A stretch of 64,000 nucleotides of DNA from assembly GCA_016787645.1 (NCBI GenBank), contig JAEUUF010000013.1:1-64000 (forward strand), read 5' to 3'. The DNA is from Cyclobacteriaceae bacterium. GTDB lineage: Bacteria; Bacteroidota; Bacteroidia; Cytophagales; Cyclobacteriaceae. The translations under genes were made by a program, and so were the position numbers. The stretch's first letter is position 1, and each line of letters starts with the position of its first letter. Under the pieces are notes generated by a model. It ran no database searches, was not told the origin of the DNA, and saw only the letters and a list, made by a program, of their open reading frames with translations. Of the stretch, positions 44,915-53,315 are shown one piece after another.

Positions 44915-47521
44915 TTACTCCACTTTCAATCCATTCACTGGGTTTGATTTTGAAATTCTCCGGATTTGGCTGTAGACGGTCAGCAACAGAATGAGAACCA
45001 AGATCACCACTGCACCGCTTGCACTAAACAGGTTGACCGGGATATGGTACGGGAAAGCAAAATCAAACAGGGACTTGGTAATCAGGTAACCCGCAGGAGC
45101 GCCGATCAACAAGGCTACGGTGAGCAAGACCAGGTATTGCCTGGTAATGTTTAGGGCTATATCGCGCGTGCCCGCACCCAACACCTTCCGAACACTGAAT
45201 TCCTTAACCCTTCCCGCCACATTAAGGGTAATAAGTCCATACAATCCGAGGCTTGCCAGGGAAACCGCGATAAAGGAAAACACCAGCCAGACGATATCGA
45301 AAATACGCATGGACTCAAAGTAACCTGTCCAGGTATCCTCCTGGAGACCTCCTTCAAATGGTATTTCAGGGAAGAGCTGAATCCATTTTGCCTGCACCTC
45401 TTTTAAGGTCTTAATCTCCGTGCCCGGGCGAACCCGGAGGGACAAGTACCGATACTCATTTCGGTCGGTCACCCTGAAAATGGTGGGGCGAAGCGGCTTG
45501 GCAAAGCTGTAGCTGTGGAAGTCCTTGACTACACCAACCACTTCATATTGCACACTGTCGATACTGAAGTGTTGTCCGATGGCACTCTCCCAGGCCAGGT
45601 TCTTAACGAGGAGCTCATTGACAATAACCGCTTGCTTGTCGCTTCCTTCATGCGGGTTAAAGACGCGGCCCTGGGTCAAGTGCAGGCCCATGGTCTCAAA
45701 ATAATTCGCATCGACCGACAATTGGTCCACCTCATATTCGCGCTCTGGGAAATGTAAAACTGCCGTTGTGTGGCTCTTACCGAGGTGGTGAGTGGAACCT
45801 GAGACGGAAATCACATCCGGATCCCGGGAAAGCAGCGCATTCAACTCTTCGTAAGCGTCGTGGTCAGGGACGTTGGCATATAAGGTCTCCGCCTGATTGT
45901 ACCCCCAACTCCGCGTTGCCATGTAGCTGTTGTTCTGGGTGAAGGTGGTGGCAATCGTAATGAAGATACAGCCCAGTGCCAGCTGCATGCCCAGGAATAT
46001 CCGGGTCAACGGATTTTTCTGGCCAAATTTTACCGAACCTTTGAGGATTCCAACGACCTGGAATCTTGAGATATAGAAAGCAGGATAAATGCCCGACGCC
46101 AGGCTCGTGAGAAGCAACACAGCAGGCAAATAGATCCAAAGAGCAGGATCATTAAGCGTGAAACCCATGCTGAAATGCCACAGCCCTTCAAAACCGGGGA
46201 TAAAAAATGCATAGCCCAGAAAAAGTCCAAAAATCAGAGCAAAACAGGTCACTACGATGTTTTCGGTCAAAAACTGCACAATCACCACCCGCCGGGTAGC
46301 CCCGATTGATTTCCGCACACCAATTTCTTTCAGTCGTTTCGCGGCGGTGGCAATGGCAATATTGATGTAGTTGAAGCAGGCGAGCGCCAGGATGAATATG
46401 GCGATGATCACCATAAACATGATCGTCTTGTAGTTTGAACTGGAGCTTCGGGAAATATCATCTCTGATGTATTCCGATCGCTCATGAAGAGTTGCCAGCG
46501 GTTCGAAACCAAATGAAGAGAGCGCCCAGTCTTGTTGCACCGCTTCATTTTGTAACTTCTTGTATTTGTCCATCCCCTGTTCAATGTCCTTCAAATCGGA
46601 TGGCTGGTCAATCTCAATGAACGTGGCATCAACGAAGGCATTCCAGTCATGCATGTCGTAACCCGGCTCACTGGTCCTTAGGTTTTCAAGGTTGATCAGA
46701 AAATCGAAACTGATGGTCCGGGCCTTTGGAAATTCCTTAGCCACCCCGGAAATCTTGAATGACTTGCTGCGACCTTTTCCAAATACCACCTGGATATCCA
46801 GGCCAACCGGGTTTGCCTCACCAAAATATTTGACCGACATATCTTCACTGAGAATTATGCTGTTCACATCGGCCAGGGATTTCGAAGTCCCCCACTTCAA
46901 TGGGAAGGTGAACATTTCCAAAAACTCCGGGTCGGTGTAGCGGACACGTTCGTGAAAGACGTTATCCTCATATTTCATAACCACATTCCGGTCCTCCACG
47001 CGGCACACCTTTTTGATATGCGCCAAATCGTTCCTTAGCATTTCGCCCAACGGTCGTGGCGTTCTCCCAAATTGCTGAGCGGCACCGTCCCGATTGGCGA
47101 AGAAGGTAACCAGGTAGACTTCCTGCTTATGCTCATGGAACTGGTCGGTGCTGTAGGTCCATCGAGTGAACGCGTAGGCGAAAACGCAGATGCCAATTGC
47201 AGCCGACAGACCAAAAATATTGATGAATGAGTTCAGCGGGTTCTTCATGAGGCCCCGGATGGAAACCTTGAAGTAGTTGGAGAACATGGGGAGCTCATTC
47301 ATAGTTTGAAGCAGTTCAAGGTTACGGACCAGGTTAGGCCTGAGCAGTTTGATCATCTCCCACGTATAGAGCCGGTTGGCCTTGCGGACAGAAAACCGTT
47401 CAGCATTCTCGCGGAAGATTTCCTCCATGTCGCCTTCAATTTCTTCGAGGTAGTCCGTTTTGAGGAAGAACCGAAGAAACTTAAGCGGCCATTTCGGAGG
47501 ATGAAGAAGGCGGGGCTCCAT
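44915..47521 (-). CDS. Orphan MacB/FtsX permease with N-terminal prefix domain
   Basis: 868 residues. Residues 1-70 are the permease prefix domain 2 (PPKWPLKFLRFFL, then YLEEIEGDMEEIF), which is found only in such permeases and is typically encoded next to a PadR regulator. Then two MacB periplasmic domains and two FtsX membrane domains, with VRKSIGATRRVVIVQFLTEN and VRKVLGAGTRDIALNITRQY at the coupling helices. It starts directly after the padR stop (TAA then ATG), so the two are translationally coupled. No ATPase gene nearby. Confidence 0.9.
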   Translation of the reverse strand: MEPRLLHPPKWPLKFLRFFLKTDYLEEIEGDMEEIFRENAERFSVRKANRLYTWEMIKLLRPNLVRNLELLQTMNELPMFSNYFKVSIRGLMKNPLNSFINIFGLSAAIGICVFAYAFTRWTYSTDQFHEHKQEVYLVTFFANRDGAAQQFGRTPRPLGEMLRNDLAHIKKVCRVEDRNVVMKYEDNVFHERVRYTDPEFLEMFTFPLKWGTSKSLADVNSIILSEDMSVKYFGEANPVGLDIQVVFGKGRSKSFKISGVAKEFPKARTISFDFLINLENLRTSEPGYDMHDWNAFVDATFIEIDQPSDLKDIEQGMDKYKKLQNEAVQQDWALSSFGFEPLATLHERSEYIRDDISRSSSSNYKTIMFMVIIAIFILALACFNYINIAIATAAKRLKEIGVRKSIGATRRVVIVQFLTENIVVTCFALIFGLFLGYAFFIPGFEGLWHFSMGFTLNDPALWIYLPAVLLLTSLASGIYPAFYISRFQVVGILKGSVKFGQKNPLTRIFLGMQLALGCIFITIATTFTQNNSYMATRSWGYNQAETLYANVPDHDAYEELNALLSRDPDVISVSGSTHHLGKSHTTAVLHFPEREYEVDQLSVDANYFETMGLHLTQGRVFNPHEGSDKQAVIVNELLVKNLAWESAIGQHFSIDSVQYEVVGVVKDFHSYSFAKPLRPTIFRVTDRNEYRYLSLRVRPGTEIKTLKEVQAKWIQLFPEIPFEGGLQEDTWTGYFESMRIFDIVWLVFSFIAVSLASLGLYGLITLNVAGRVKEFSVRKVLGAGTRDIALNITRQYLVLLTVALLIGAPAGYLITKSLFDFAFPYHIPVNLFSASGAVVILVLILLLTVYSQIRRISKSNPVNGLKVE

Positions 47522-47860
47522 TTAGACTACATTTAGACTTTGGGCGAGATTGGGCATGGCCTTCCACAAGCTTGCGCGGATGTCCCTCATTTCTTCAAGC
47601 ACTCTCCGCCCATGCGAAGTGGTGGCGTAAATGCGCTTCCGCTTACCTCCCCTTTTTTGAGTTGGTTCTCCGAATTGGGAGGTAAGGAACCCTTTATCTT
47701 CCATGCGTTTCAGCGCAGATTGAATGGACCCCACGCTGAGTCTTTCTTTAAGCCTTGACTCCAGCTCACGCTTGATTTCTACTCCATAAGCATCGCCTTG
47801 AAGCGTTGCCACAGTAAGCAGTACGAGTTCTTCAAATTCTCCGAGTTTCGTTTTCTTCAT
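47522..47860 (-). CDS. PadR family transcriptional regulator
   Basis: 112 residues. It begins with GEFEELVLLTVATLQGDAYGVEI, followed by the winged-helix segment SVGSIQSALKRMEDKGFL, typical of PadR. The basic wing contains KRGGKRKRIY. PadR regulators usually repress their own operon and are released by a small ligand. It follows the third DUF4386 gene by 3 bp and precedes the permease, so it most likely controls this cluster. Confidence 0.92.
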   Translation of the reverse strand: MKKTKLGEFEELVLLTVATLQGDAYGVEIKRELESRLKERLSVGSIQSALKRMEDKGFLTSQFGEPTQKRGGKRKRIYATTSHGRRVLEEMRDIRASLWKAMPNLAQSLNVV

Positions 47861-47863
47861 AGG

Positions 47864-48592
47864 TTAAGATGGGATAGTCGTTGGTGTAGTCGTGCTTACG
47901 TTATGCTGTTCATGGAGGCCCTTGACCAGGAACCAGAGCATGGTCAGCGGCAAACCAATAAACGTGTATCGGGCAAACTGCCGCACCAGCAGGTAATCCG
48001 TGGATTGAAGAAGCACATAGGCGACTGCTTCCGTTACATATCCAATTCCATTCAGGATAAGCAGGACACTGAAGAGCTGAGGGATGAATCCTGAACGCTT
48101 AATCAGCATGCCAAAGGGAAATAGCCACAACCCCCAAAAGAGCTGCGCTGCTCCAATGCCGTATCCATGCATTCGAAGCAGAAAATAGGACAATTCCTGC
48201 CGCTCGGTAAAATTCAGGGTCATCCACGGCTGCCCTTTAAGGGTCATGAGGGCAGCGATGTGAAAGCATTCAAGCAAGAATACGATCGGCAATTGAATGA
48301 GAACCGGTACCACCATGAGCCGCGAGAGGTGCTTGTCTACAGGCCTGAAAAGCCGATAAAGCATGAGCACCATTACGGTGATGGCTGTTGTACTGATCAG
48401 GTGGCAGAGAATCCCGGCTCGATAGAGGAATTCATTGGCGAGAATATTATTGGCGGTGGCGACTACATCATCACGGGCGATGATTTTGGAAGGCACGTAC
48501 CCCATACCAAAAGAAGCCACGATCACCAGTGAAAAATACACTACAGCGGCGCGCCTGGCTGTCGTTTTGTTCGAGTTGGGGATTTCTTCCAT
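47864..48592 (-). CDS. DUF4386 membrane protein (copy 3)
   Basis: 242 residues, multi-pass. Family marks: RRAAVVYFSLVIVASFGMGY, ATANNILANEFLYRAGILCHL and KRSGFIPQLFSVLLILNGIGYV. First gene of the padR-permease operon. It aligns with copy 2 more closely than with copy 1 by eye. Confidence 0.88.
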   Translation of the reverse strand: MEEIPNSNKTTARRAAVVYFSLVIVASFGMGYVPSKIIARDDVVATANNILANEFLYRAGILCHLISTTAITVMVLMLYRLFRPVDKHLSRLMVVPVLIQLPIVFLLECFHIAALMTLKGQPWMTLNFTERQELSYFLLRMHGYGIGAAQLFWGLWLFPFGMLIKRSGFIPQLFSVLLILNGIGYVTEAVAYVLLQSTDYLLVRQFARYTFIGLPLTMLWFLVKGLHEQHNVSTTTPTTIPS

Positions 48593-48620
48593 GAATAGAG
48601 TGTACCAGGCACTATGGTAA

Positions 48621-48707
48621 CTCTGATATTAATCGTAATTGCAGTAGAAATAGTTGCACTATTTCAGTCGTAATTGCAGTTTTTATGTAAATAGTTGAAT
48701 ATCAGAG
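48621..48707. repeat. 87-bp element with 10-bp perfect inverted ends and internal direct repeats
   Basis: Ends: CTCTGATATT (48621-48630) and its exact reverse complement (48698-48707). Inside, TCGTAATTGCAGT occurs twice (48633-48645 and 48668-48680), AAATAGTTG occurs twice (48648 and 48689), and AAATAG/CTATTT forms a small palindrome. It is AT-rich and lies 29 bp upstream of the DUF4386-padR-permease operon, where a PadR operator is expected. A miniature mobile element is the alternative; no target-site duplication is seen. Confidence 0.6.
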
Positions 48708-48797
48708 GTTGAAAGAAGCCATTTGAGCCACTTCCGCGTGCGACGGGTTAAGGACTTGGGCATTGCTTCGCCCTAACGGAGAAGGATCCAGACGTGC

Positions 48798-49520
48798 TTA
48801 ATCCACCGATTTTAAATACACGTAAGCCTTGTTAGAAACATTGACAATGCTGATTGGAACGCCGTCCCGATTAGCCATGGAAACAAATTCATAGCCGGCC
48901 ATCAAGGCCTCATATCGCTCTTCCGGAGTACCGTGATGGGTCGGGTCATTAAAATTATAATCACCCCTGCTCATGAATGCCTCTATCACTTCCGGAACAA
49001 AAACACCGCCGAAGTTGACTTCGCGGTGACGCATGTAGGCCCCCGCGAGGTAGTCAGCGTATAACTCGTCCTTCTTGTTGTTGTACCGGATGCGCCGCGA
49101 AGTTCCCGGCACGGTACTTCTGAAATACGCGTAGGTATGCGCAAATTCATGCGCTATAATTATGGGAAGCACCGTACAATCGGTATACAGCTCCTGACAC
49201 TCCTTTAGAACAAGGTTCCATCCAATCTTGATGTGGCCATCCATCAATGGATTGGTCTTTAGTGAAGAGGACATTGCATTGGGGTTGGGCCCATCATCAA
49301 AATAAAAGACGGCTGGGTTGACTGACCACAATTGCCTGAGCAGATTAATCTCAATCGTTATGGCGGCATCCAGGTTCGGATAGGGCGATTGATCGAAAAT
49401 CGCGCCCCCGTCCGGGGCCATAGTAGTCAACGACCGGCATTGACCGATGGAACTCCGTACATTGATCGTCATCAATCCAATGGTCAGTATGAGACAACCT
49501 ATTGACGTTGCTGGCCTCAT
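48798..49520 (-). CDS. Exported protein with HExxH metallopeptidase motif
   Basis: 240 residues with a signal peptide (about 1-26). IIAHEFAHTYAYF carries HExxH at residues 124-128, and DELYADYLAGAYM supplies Glu152 (ExxxD) 24 residues later, the spacing of M48-like zinc peptidases. Rest of the sequence is not recognised. The last part has HGTPEERYEALMAGYE. Its start is 8 bp downstream of the stop of the small exported protein. Confidence 0.65.
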   Translation of the reverse strand: MRPATSIGCLILTIGLMTINVRSSIGQCRSLTTMAPDGGAIFDQSPYPNLDAAITIEINLLRQLWSVNPAVFYFDDGPNPNAMSSSLKTNPLMDGHIKIGWNLVLKECQELYTDCTVLPIIIAHEFAHTYAYFRSTVPGTSRRIRYNNKKDELYADYLAGAYMRHREVNFGGVFVPEVIEAFMSRGDYNFNDPTHHGTPEERYEALMAGYEFVSMANRDGVPISIVNVSNKAYVYLKSVD

Positions 49521-49528
49521 GCTTATCT

Positions 49529-49942
49529 TCAGTTGTTAGACAATATACTTTTCAATTCCTTTTCAGTGGGGACCTTTGATAGGTAATCATTTGCCTCCTT
49601 GGTAAGGACCACATATCTGCCAGTCTGAATACATCCAGAAGTTTCTTTCATTTTTCCGACCTTAATTGATTCAGTACCCATGTTCCAGTCTCCGCTTTCC
49701 CTCTCTGTGGCCCACCAAACATCTACCGCCTTTGTGCACTTGTTGGTAAGCTTCAACATGTAGCCGCACCCGGATAAATATTTCTGCTCAATGGTGATGC
49801 AGTCCCGGTACTTACCGAGGTCCTCAAACTTAGCGACCTTAAGTACCCGGCTTGAGACGTCACCCTCAACCACCTTTAACTCCTGGGCCTGGATTGATGC
49901 AGCGACCAGAAAGAAAGCAACTGACAAAATGTAAGTTTTCAT
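49529..49942 (-). CDS. Small exported protein of unknown function
   Basis: 137 residues with a signal peptide (MKTYILSVAFFLVAASIQAQ). The mature part has four cysteines (in DCITIE, SGCGYML, NKCTKAV and SGCIQTG) that could form two disulfides, and a beta-rich pattern. No family recognised. It is the first gene of a two-gene unit with the HExxH protein and may be its partner or inhibitor; that is a guess. Confidence 0.7.
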   Translation of the reverse strand: MKTYILSVAFFLVAASIQAQELKVVEGDVSSRVLKVAKFEDLGKYRDCITIEQKYLSGCGYMLKLTNKCTKAVDVWWATERESGDWNMGTESIKVGKMKETSGCIQTGRYVVLTKEANDYLSKVPTEKELKSILSNN

Positions 49943-50283
49943 AGAATTGAATTTAGGTAATTTTTTTCGCTTGCCAGAACAGCAAATATGATGCGCTAAC
50001 CTTCCAAAACCCCCTCCCTACTCGTTTAACCAACGCCTTATTCATGGAATTACCCGAAGGAGGATCAGGGGTGTATTTAGACGGGGTAGATCCACTTCAA
50101 AAATTGGATCCCACTTTGTCTAAAGTGGTTAATGTAGCAGGTCCTAAGTCACTTATTCATTGCCACTTACCTATCGTTGATCAAGTTGGTTATCAGACTG
50201 TTACAAGAAAAATTGTATACAGAAAGTTTGGTTGACCGAATTATAATCGCCTAATTTGTTCGTGCCGACCCCATAAAATCAAA

Positions 50284-50304
50284 AGAGGACCTTTCGGGTC
50301 CTCT
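50284..50304 (-). terminator. Terminator hairpin of the small RNA
   Basis: Perfect 8-bp stem with a 5-nt loop. On the minus strand it is followed by TTTTGATTTT; on the plus strand no T run follows, which sets the direction. Confidence 0.6.
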
Positions 50305-50402
50305 CAAGATAGTTTGGAAGTCAGCCTCGGTGTGTGCTAAGCAATGTCCCGCAAGACCTTGTAATCACCACACCGGGGATACTTCCTCAAGGCTAATTAA
50401 AT
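50284..50402 (-). ncRNA. Structured small RNA candidate (6S-like?)
   Basis: Read on the minus strand, about 118 nt. A long irregular hairpin can form: GGAAGU with ACUUCC, then CGGUGUG with CACACCG, CAA with UUG and GUC with GAC, with internal loops between. AGCCU and AGGCU offer a competing outer stem. At the 3' end is a perfect 8-bp terminator stem (AGAGGACC with GGTCCTCT on the plus strand, 50284-50304), followed on the minus strand by a T-rich tail. A TTG-19-bp-TATTCGTA promoter-like pair lies just upstream. The size and long bulged hairpin recall 6S RNA; I did not recognise a sequence signature of any family. Confidence 0.45.
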
Positions 50403-50432
50403 TACGAATACTTTACAACACTTTGTATACAA
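50403..50432 (-). promoter_or_regulatory. Possible promoter of the small RNA
   Basis: Minus strand: TTG (50432-50430), 19-bp spacer, TATTCGTA (50410-50403). Spacing is that of Bacteroidota sigma-A promoters; the -7 box matches only in part. Confidence 0.35.
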
Positions 50433-50615
50433 TTTTGAGTTCGTTGTTTGATCTTGAACCAGAATGGGCTCAGGCTTCTTGAATTTGACCAAAATTGATC
50501 TAGTCTGCAGAGCCCTATATTTTTCCAGGTTAACCTAAGTCAGCATGCATTCAGTTCTGTTTCGAAGAACAGCCAGGTGAATCCGCCTTCTTGGTTGTTG
50601 AGAGCCCCACACTTG

Positions 50616-50654
50616 AAACACTGACTGACCCCTGACCCCCAGCCCCCGACCCCT
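50616..50654 (-). repeat. 7-bp repeat, unit TGACCCC (plus strand)
   Basis: TGACCCC twice, then CAGCCCC, CGACCCC. G-rich on the minus strand, directly beyond the T run of the second RNA candidate. Confidence 0.75.
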
Positions 50655-50658
50655 CAAT

Positions 50659-50768
50659 AAAAAAACCCACCCAGATTGGAGAGGTGTTTCTGAACCTCAA
50701 TTATGACAAGTTTTGAGCTGCTTCCAGCCGCAACCTTCCGCTGTTAACCTGCTTTTTGGGCGAGGTCC
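50659..50768 (-). ncRNA. Second structured RNA candidate, unassigned
   Basis: Read on the minus strand, about 110 nt. GACCUC near the 5' end pairs with GAGGUU about 70 nt later, enclosing CAGGUUAACAGCGGAAGG and GGAAGCAGC, which recall parts of the SRP RNA domain IV loop without matching it fully. A hairpin with CACC/GGTG and a run of seven T ends it at 50659. The direction is also supported by the G-rich minus-strand heptad repeat that follows, as seen after genes here. Confidence 0.3.
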
Positions 50769-50789
50769 CGTCCCGATATGATCGGGACG
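50769..50789. repeat. Perfect 9-bp hairpin CGTCCCGAT
   Basis: CGTCCCGAT, 3-nt loop, ATCGGGACG. No T run on either side. It borders the second RNA candidate. Confidence 0.7.
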
Positions 50790-51077
50790 TGGATGCGGCC
50801 TGATTTTGACTGGTCACTTCGCTCGGTATTGTTTTAACGTTAGGTTCAGCAAACGTGTCCCAAATCCGAGTGGATTTCTTGATTCAAACGTATGCAAAAG
50901 TTCGGCGGTGTCAAGTATTGATTTTAGTATAGTTTTTTTGTACTCCCGAAAAAATGATCCGTGCGCCGAAGTATCAAAGTGTGAACGTGCCCGGGCGCAA
51001 ACTAAATAGTGTGCCAAAGTTTTGACCGGGATGTTGGTGATGGAACCGCTATCTTTATGGCCAAATCAAGATCAATC

Positions 51078-51494
51078 ATGGCTATCAAACGCACAGCAAA
51101 TGCCGTCTGGAACGGACCGGGCAAAACCGGCAACGGAACGGTCTCCACACAGAGTGGAATCCTGGACAAAACACAATACAGCTACCTTTCTCGCTTTGAG
51201 AGCGGAACAGGTACCAACCCGGAAGAGCTGGTGGCTGCCGCCCATGCCGGGTGCTTTTCCATGAAGCTCGCCTTCAACCTCCAGGCTGCAGGTTTCACCG
51301 CCACTGAAATCAAGACCAACTGCGAAATTGTGCTCGAAGACGGTACGATCACTGCGTCCAACCTGACGCTCGATGCCAGCATTCCGAACATTACCAAAGA
51401 AAAGTTCGAGGAACTGGCGAAGGACGCGGAACTCAATTGCCCAATCTCCAAACTTCTGAAGACTAAAATCAACCTGAAAGCCACACTCCGGTAA
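51078..51494 (+). CDS. OsmC family peroxiredoxin
   Basis: 138 residues from the ATG at 51078 (MAIKRTANAVWNGPGKTG); an ATG at 51057 is also in frame. OsmC patterns: YSYLSRFESGTGTNPEELVAA, HAGCFSMKLAFNL with the first active Cys, and ELNCPISKLL with the second Cys. The family reduces organic hydroperoxides, usually with lipoyl or thiol donors. Probably monocistronic. Confidence 0.92.
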   Translation: MAIKRTANAVWNGPGKTGNGTVSTQSGILDKTQYSYLSRFESGTGTNPEELVAAAHAGCFSMKLAFNLQAAGFTATEIKTNCEIVLEDGTITASNLTLDASIPNITKEKFEELAKDAELNCPISKLLKTKINLKATLR

Positions 51495-51554
51495 TCGGCG
51501 GGATGACGTGAGCATCAACCCATCTAAAAATTTTCAAATCTTCAAATTTTCAAC

Positions 51555-52622
51555 TTGAACTTCACTCCCGGCCCCTCCGAACTCTATTTCACAGTTCCGG
51601 ACCACTTGCGCCGCGGCATCCGGGATGGCGTTGCCTCCCTCTCACACCGCAGCACTCCATTTGAAAGAATCTTCCGCGAGGCCACTGAAGGCCTGAGGGA
51701 ACTGCTTGGGCTCCCCCATGGGTTCCATATCGCGTTCACCGCGTCAGCCACGGAAACGTGGGAACGCAGCATTCAAAGCCTTGTGGGAGAAACCTCGTAC
51801 CACCTTGTCAACGGTGCCTTCTCGAAGCGTTTCTTTGAAATCAGTCAACAATTGGGGAAGAAGGCCACCGCGCTGACCGTACCTGAAGGCAGTGGCTTCG
51901 AAGCAGTCAACTTGCCACCCGGGCAAGAACTTTTTGCGCTTACCCACAATGAAACAAGCACAGGTGTTTCGCTCACGCCAGCCATTCTCGGCGCAGCAAG
52001 GAAACAGCATCCGGAATCCCTGGTCATTGTCGATGCCGTGAGCTCACTGCCCTACGTCGACCTTGACTATTCGGCGATTGACTCGGTCTTCTTCTCCGTC
52101 CAAAAAGGATTCGGTCTCCCCGCGGGACTCGGGGTGTGGATCTATAACGAGCGGTGTGTGGAGAAAGCCCATCAATTACAATCGAGGGGTAAATCAATCG
52201 GTACCTACCATAGCCTCATCACGCTTCACAGCTTTGCCCGCAAGTACCAGACACCCGAGACGCCCAACGTTCTTGCTATCTTCCTCCTTGGCCAGGTGGT
52301 AAGAGATTTTCTCCGCCGTGGCATCCAGGTGATCCGCAAGGAGACCGAATACAAAGCCGCGGTCCTGTACGGCGTGATGGATCGACGGGAGGATATCTCC
52401 CCTCTGGTCACATCACCTGAACACCGATCTAATACCGTGATCACCATATCCTGCCCGGGCTGCCTCAACGAACTCAAGGCCCACCTCGAATCCCAGGGAC
52501 TGCAACCCGGGGATGGCTATGGCGCCGGTAAAACAACGCAGTTGAGGTTTGCGAATTTTCCAGCACACTCGAAGGAAACCTATGAGATGCTGGCCGACGC
52601 GGTCGAACAGTTTAAAGTCTAA
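51555..52622 (+). CDS. Class V aminotransferase (phosphoserine aminotransferase-like)
   Basis: 355 residues, starting with TTG: the sequence NFTPGPSELYF follows at once and no ATG precedes it. Fold-type I class V: FTASATETWERSI, VDAVSSLPYVDLDYS with the PLP-binding Asp, and SVQKGFGLPAGLGVW with the PLP Lys. It closes with GYGAGKTTQLRFANFPAHS. The family includes SerC and alanine-glyoxylate aminotransferases; SerC would supply the step missing from the SerB-SerA fusion, but the assignment is not firm. Confidence 0.85.
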   Translation: MNFTPGPSELYFTVPDHLRRGIRDGVASLSHRSTPFERIFREATEGLRELLGLPHGFHIAFTASATETWERSIQSLVGETSYHLVNGAFSKRFFEISQQLGKKATALTVPEGSGFEAVNLPPGQELFALTHNETSTGVSLTPAILGAARKQHPESLVIVDAVSSLPYVDLDYSAIDSVFFSVQKGFGLPAGLGVWIYNERCVEKAHQLQSRGKSIGTYHSLITLHSFARKYQTPETPNVLAIFLLGQVVRDFLRRGIQVIRKETEYKAAVLYGVMDRREDISPLVTSPEHRSNTVITISCPGCLNELKAHLESQGLQPGDGYGAGKTTQLRFANFPAHSKETYEMLADAVEQFKV

Positions 52623-52683
52623 GGTTTAAAGTTGAAGATACCTCTCACCGACCTTAAACTTTCGACTTTAGACTTTAGACTAG
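52616..52683 (+). repeat. Inverted pair of 7-bp repeats (GTTTAAA and TTTAGAC)
   Basis: Left arm: GTTTAAA, GTCTAAG, GTTTAAA, GTTGAAG, overlapping the stop codon of the aminotransferase gene. Right arm: CTTAAAC, TTTCGAC, TTTAGAC, TTTAGAC. The arms can pair as an imperfect hairpin that could serve as a terminator. Confidence 0.8.
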
Positions 52684-52740
52684 TTTCGACCCTTTTAAAC
52701 TTTTACTCCTTATAATTGTCTAAGTCATAACCTTTCCCCC

Positions 52741-53280
52741 TTGCAGGACGCCGAGTTGTTGGCCAAGATCCGGAACCCGGAGACGAGAAACTATGGGTTC
52801 AACATGCTGGTACGGACCTACCAGCAAAAGGTCTATTGGCTGGCACGCAAGATGGTGATCGATCACGACGATGCCGACGATGTGACGCAGGAAGTGTTCA
52901 TCAAGGTCCACAAGGCAATCGACGGCTTCCGGGAAGACGCCCAGTTGTATACCTGGCTCTACCGGATCGCCACCAACGAGTGCCTCACGTTCATGAAGAA
53001 AAAACGGCGACGGTTCTTCCTGCCCATCGGCGATGCGGAAGATGAACTGTCGGAGAAGATTGAGGCAACCCCTTCCGTCTCGGGCGATGAGGTCCAGAAA
53101 AAGTTGCAGAAGGCCCTGCTAACACTGCCGGACAAACAGCGGCTCGTATTCAACCTGAAGTATTACGAAGACATGTCGTACGAGCAAATGGCGGAGGTGA
53201 CCGGCACCTCGGAGGGAGCGCTGAAAGCCAGCTACCACCACGCCGTAAAAAAGATCGAAGATTTCCTGAACCGGGATTAA
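52741..53280 (+). CDS. ECF-type RNA polymerase sigma factor
   Basis: 179 residues, starting with TTG. Region 2 is seen in YGFNMLVRTYQQKVYWLARK and DADDVTQEVFIKVHK; region 4 in LPDKQRLVFNLKYYEDMSYEQMAEV and EGALKASYHHAVKKI. It belongs to the RpoE/SigW-like ECF group. The next gene encodes a one-helix membrane protein that probably regulates it. The regulated genes cannot be told from the window. Confidence 0.94.
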   Translation: MQDAELLAKIRNPETRNYGFNMLVRTYQQKVYWLARKMVIDHDDADDVTQEVFIKVHKAIDGFREDAQLYTWLYRIATNECLTFMKKKRRRFFLPIGDAEDELSEKIEATPSVSGDEVQKKLQKALLTLPDKQRLVFNLKYYEDMSYEQMAEVTGTSEGALKASYHHAVKKIEDFLNRD

Positions 53281-53315
53281 ACCTTCAACGACACCTGAAG
53301 TCAAAGGAACAAGCT

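Larger units (their letters stand above)
49943..51077. other. 1.1-kb stretch without a convincing protein gene
   Basis: The stretch is richer in A+T than its surroundings. It contains two candidate structured RNAs on the minus strand, one heptad repeat and a 21-bp hairpin, listed separately. The first ~330 bp and 50,800-51,050 show nothing I can name. Confidence 0.6.

Noticed and set aside
50044-50235. 63-residue plus-strand open frame in the 1.1-kb gap
   Set aside because: No family match, no signal or membrane segment, AT-rich codons unlike neighbours; chance frame is as likely.
50806-51017. Two overlapping 67-residue frames on opposite strands
   Set aside because: They are mirror images over the same bases, with no recognisable content.
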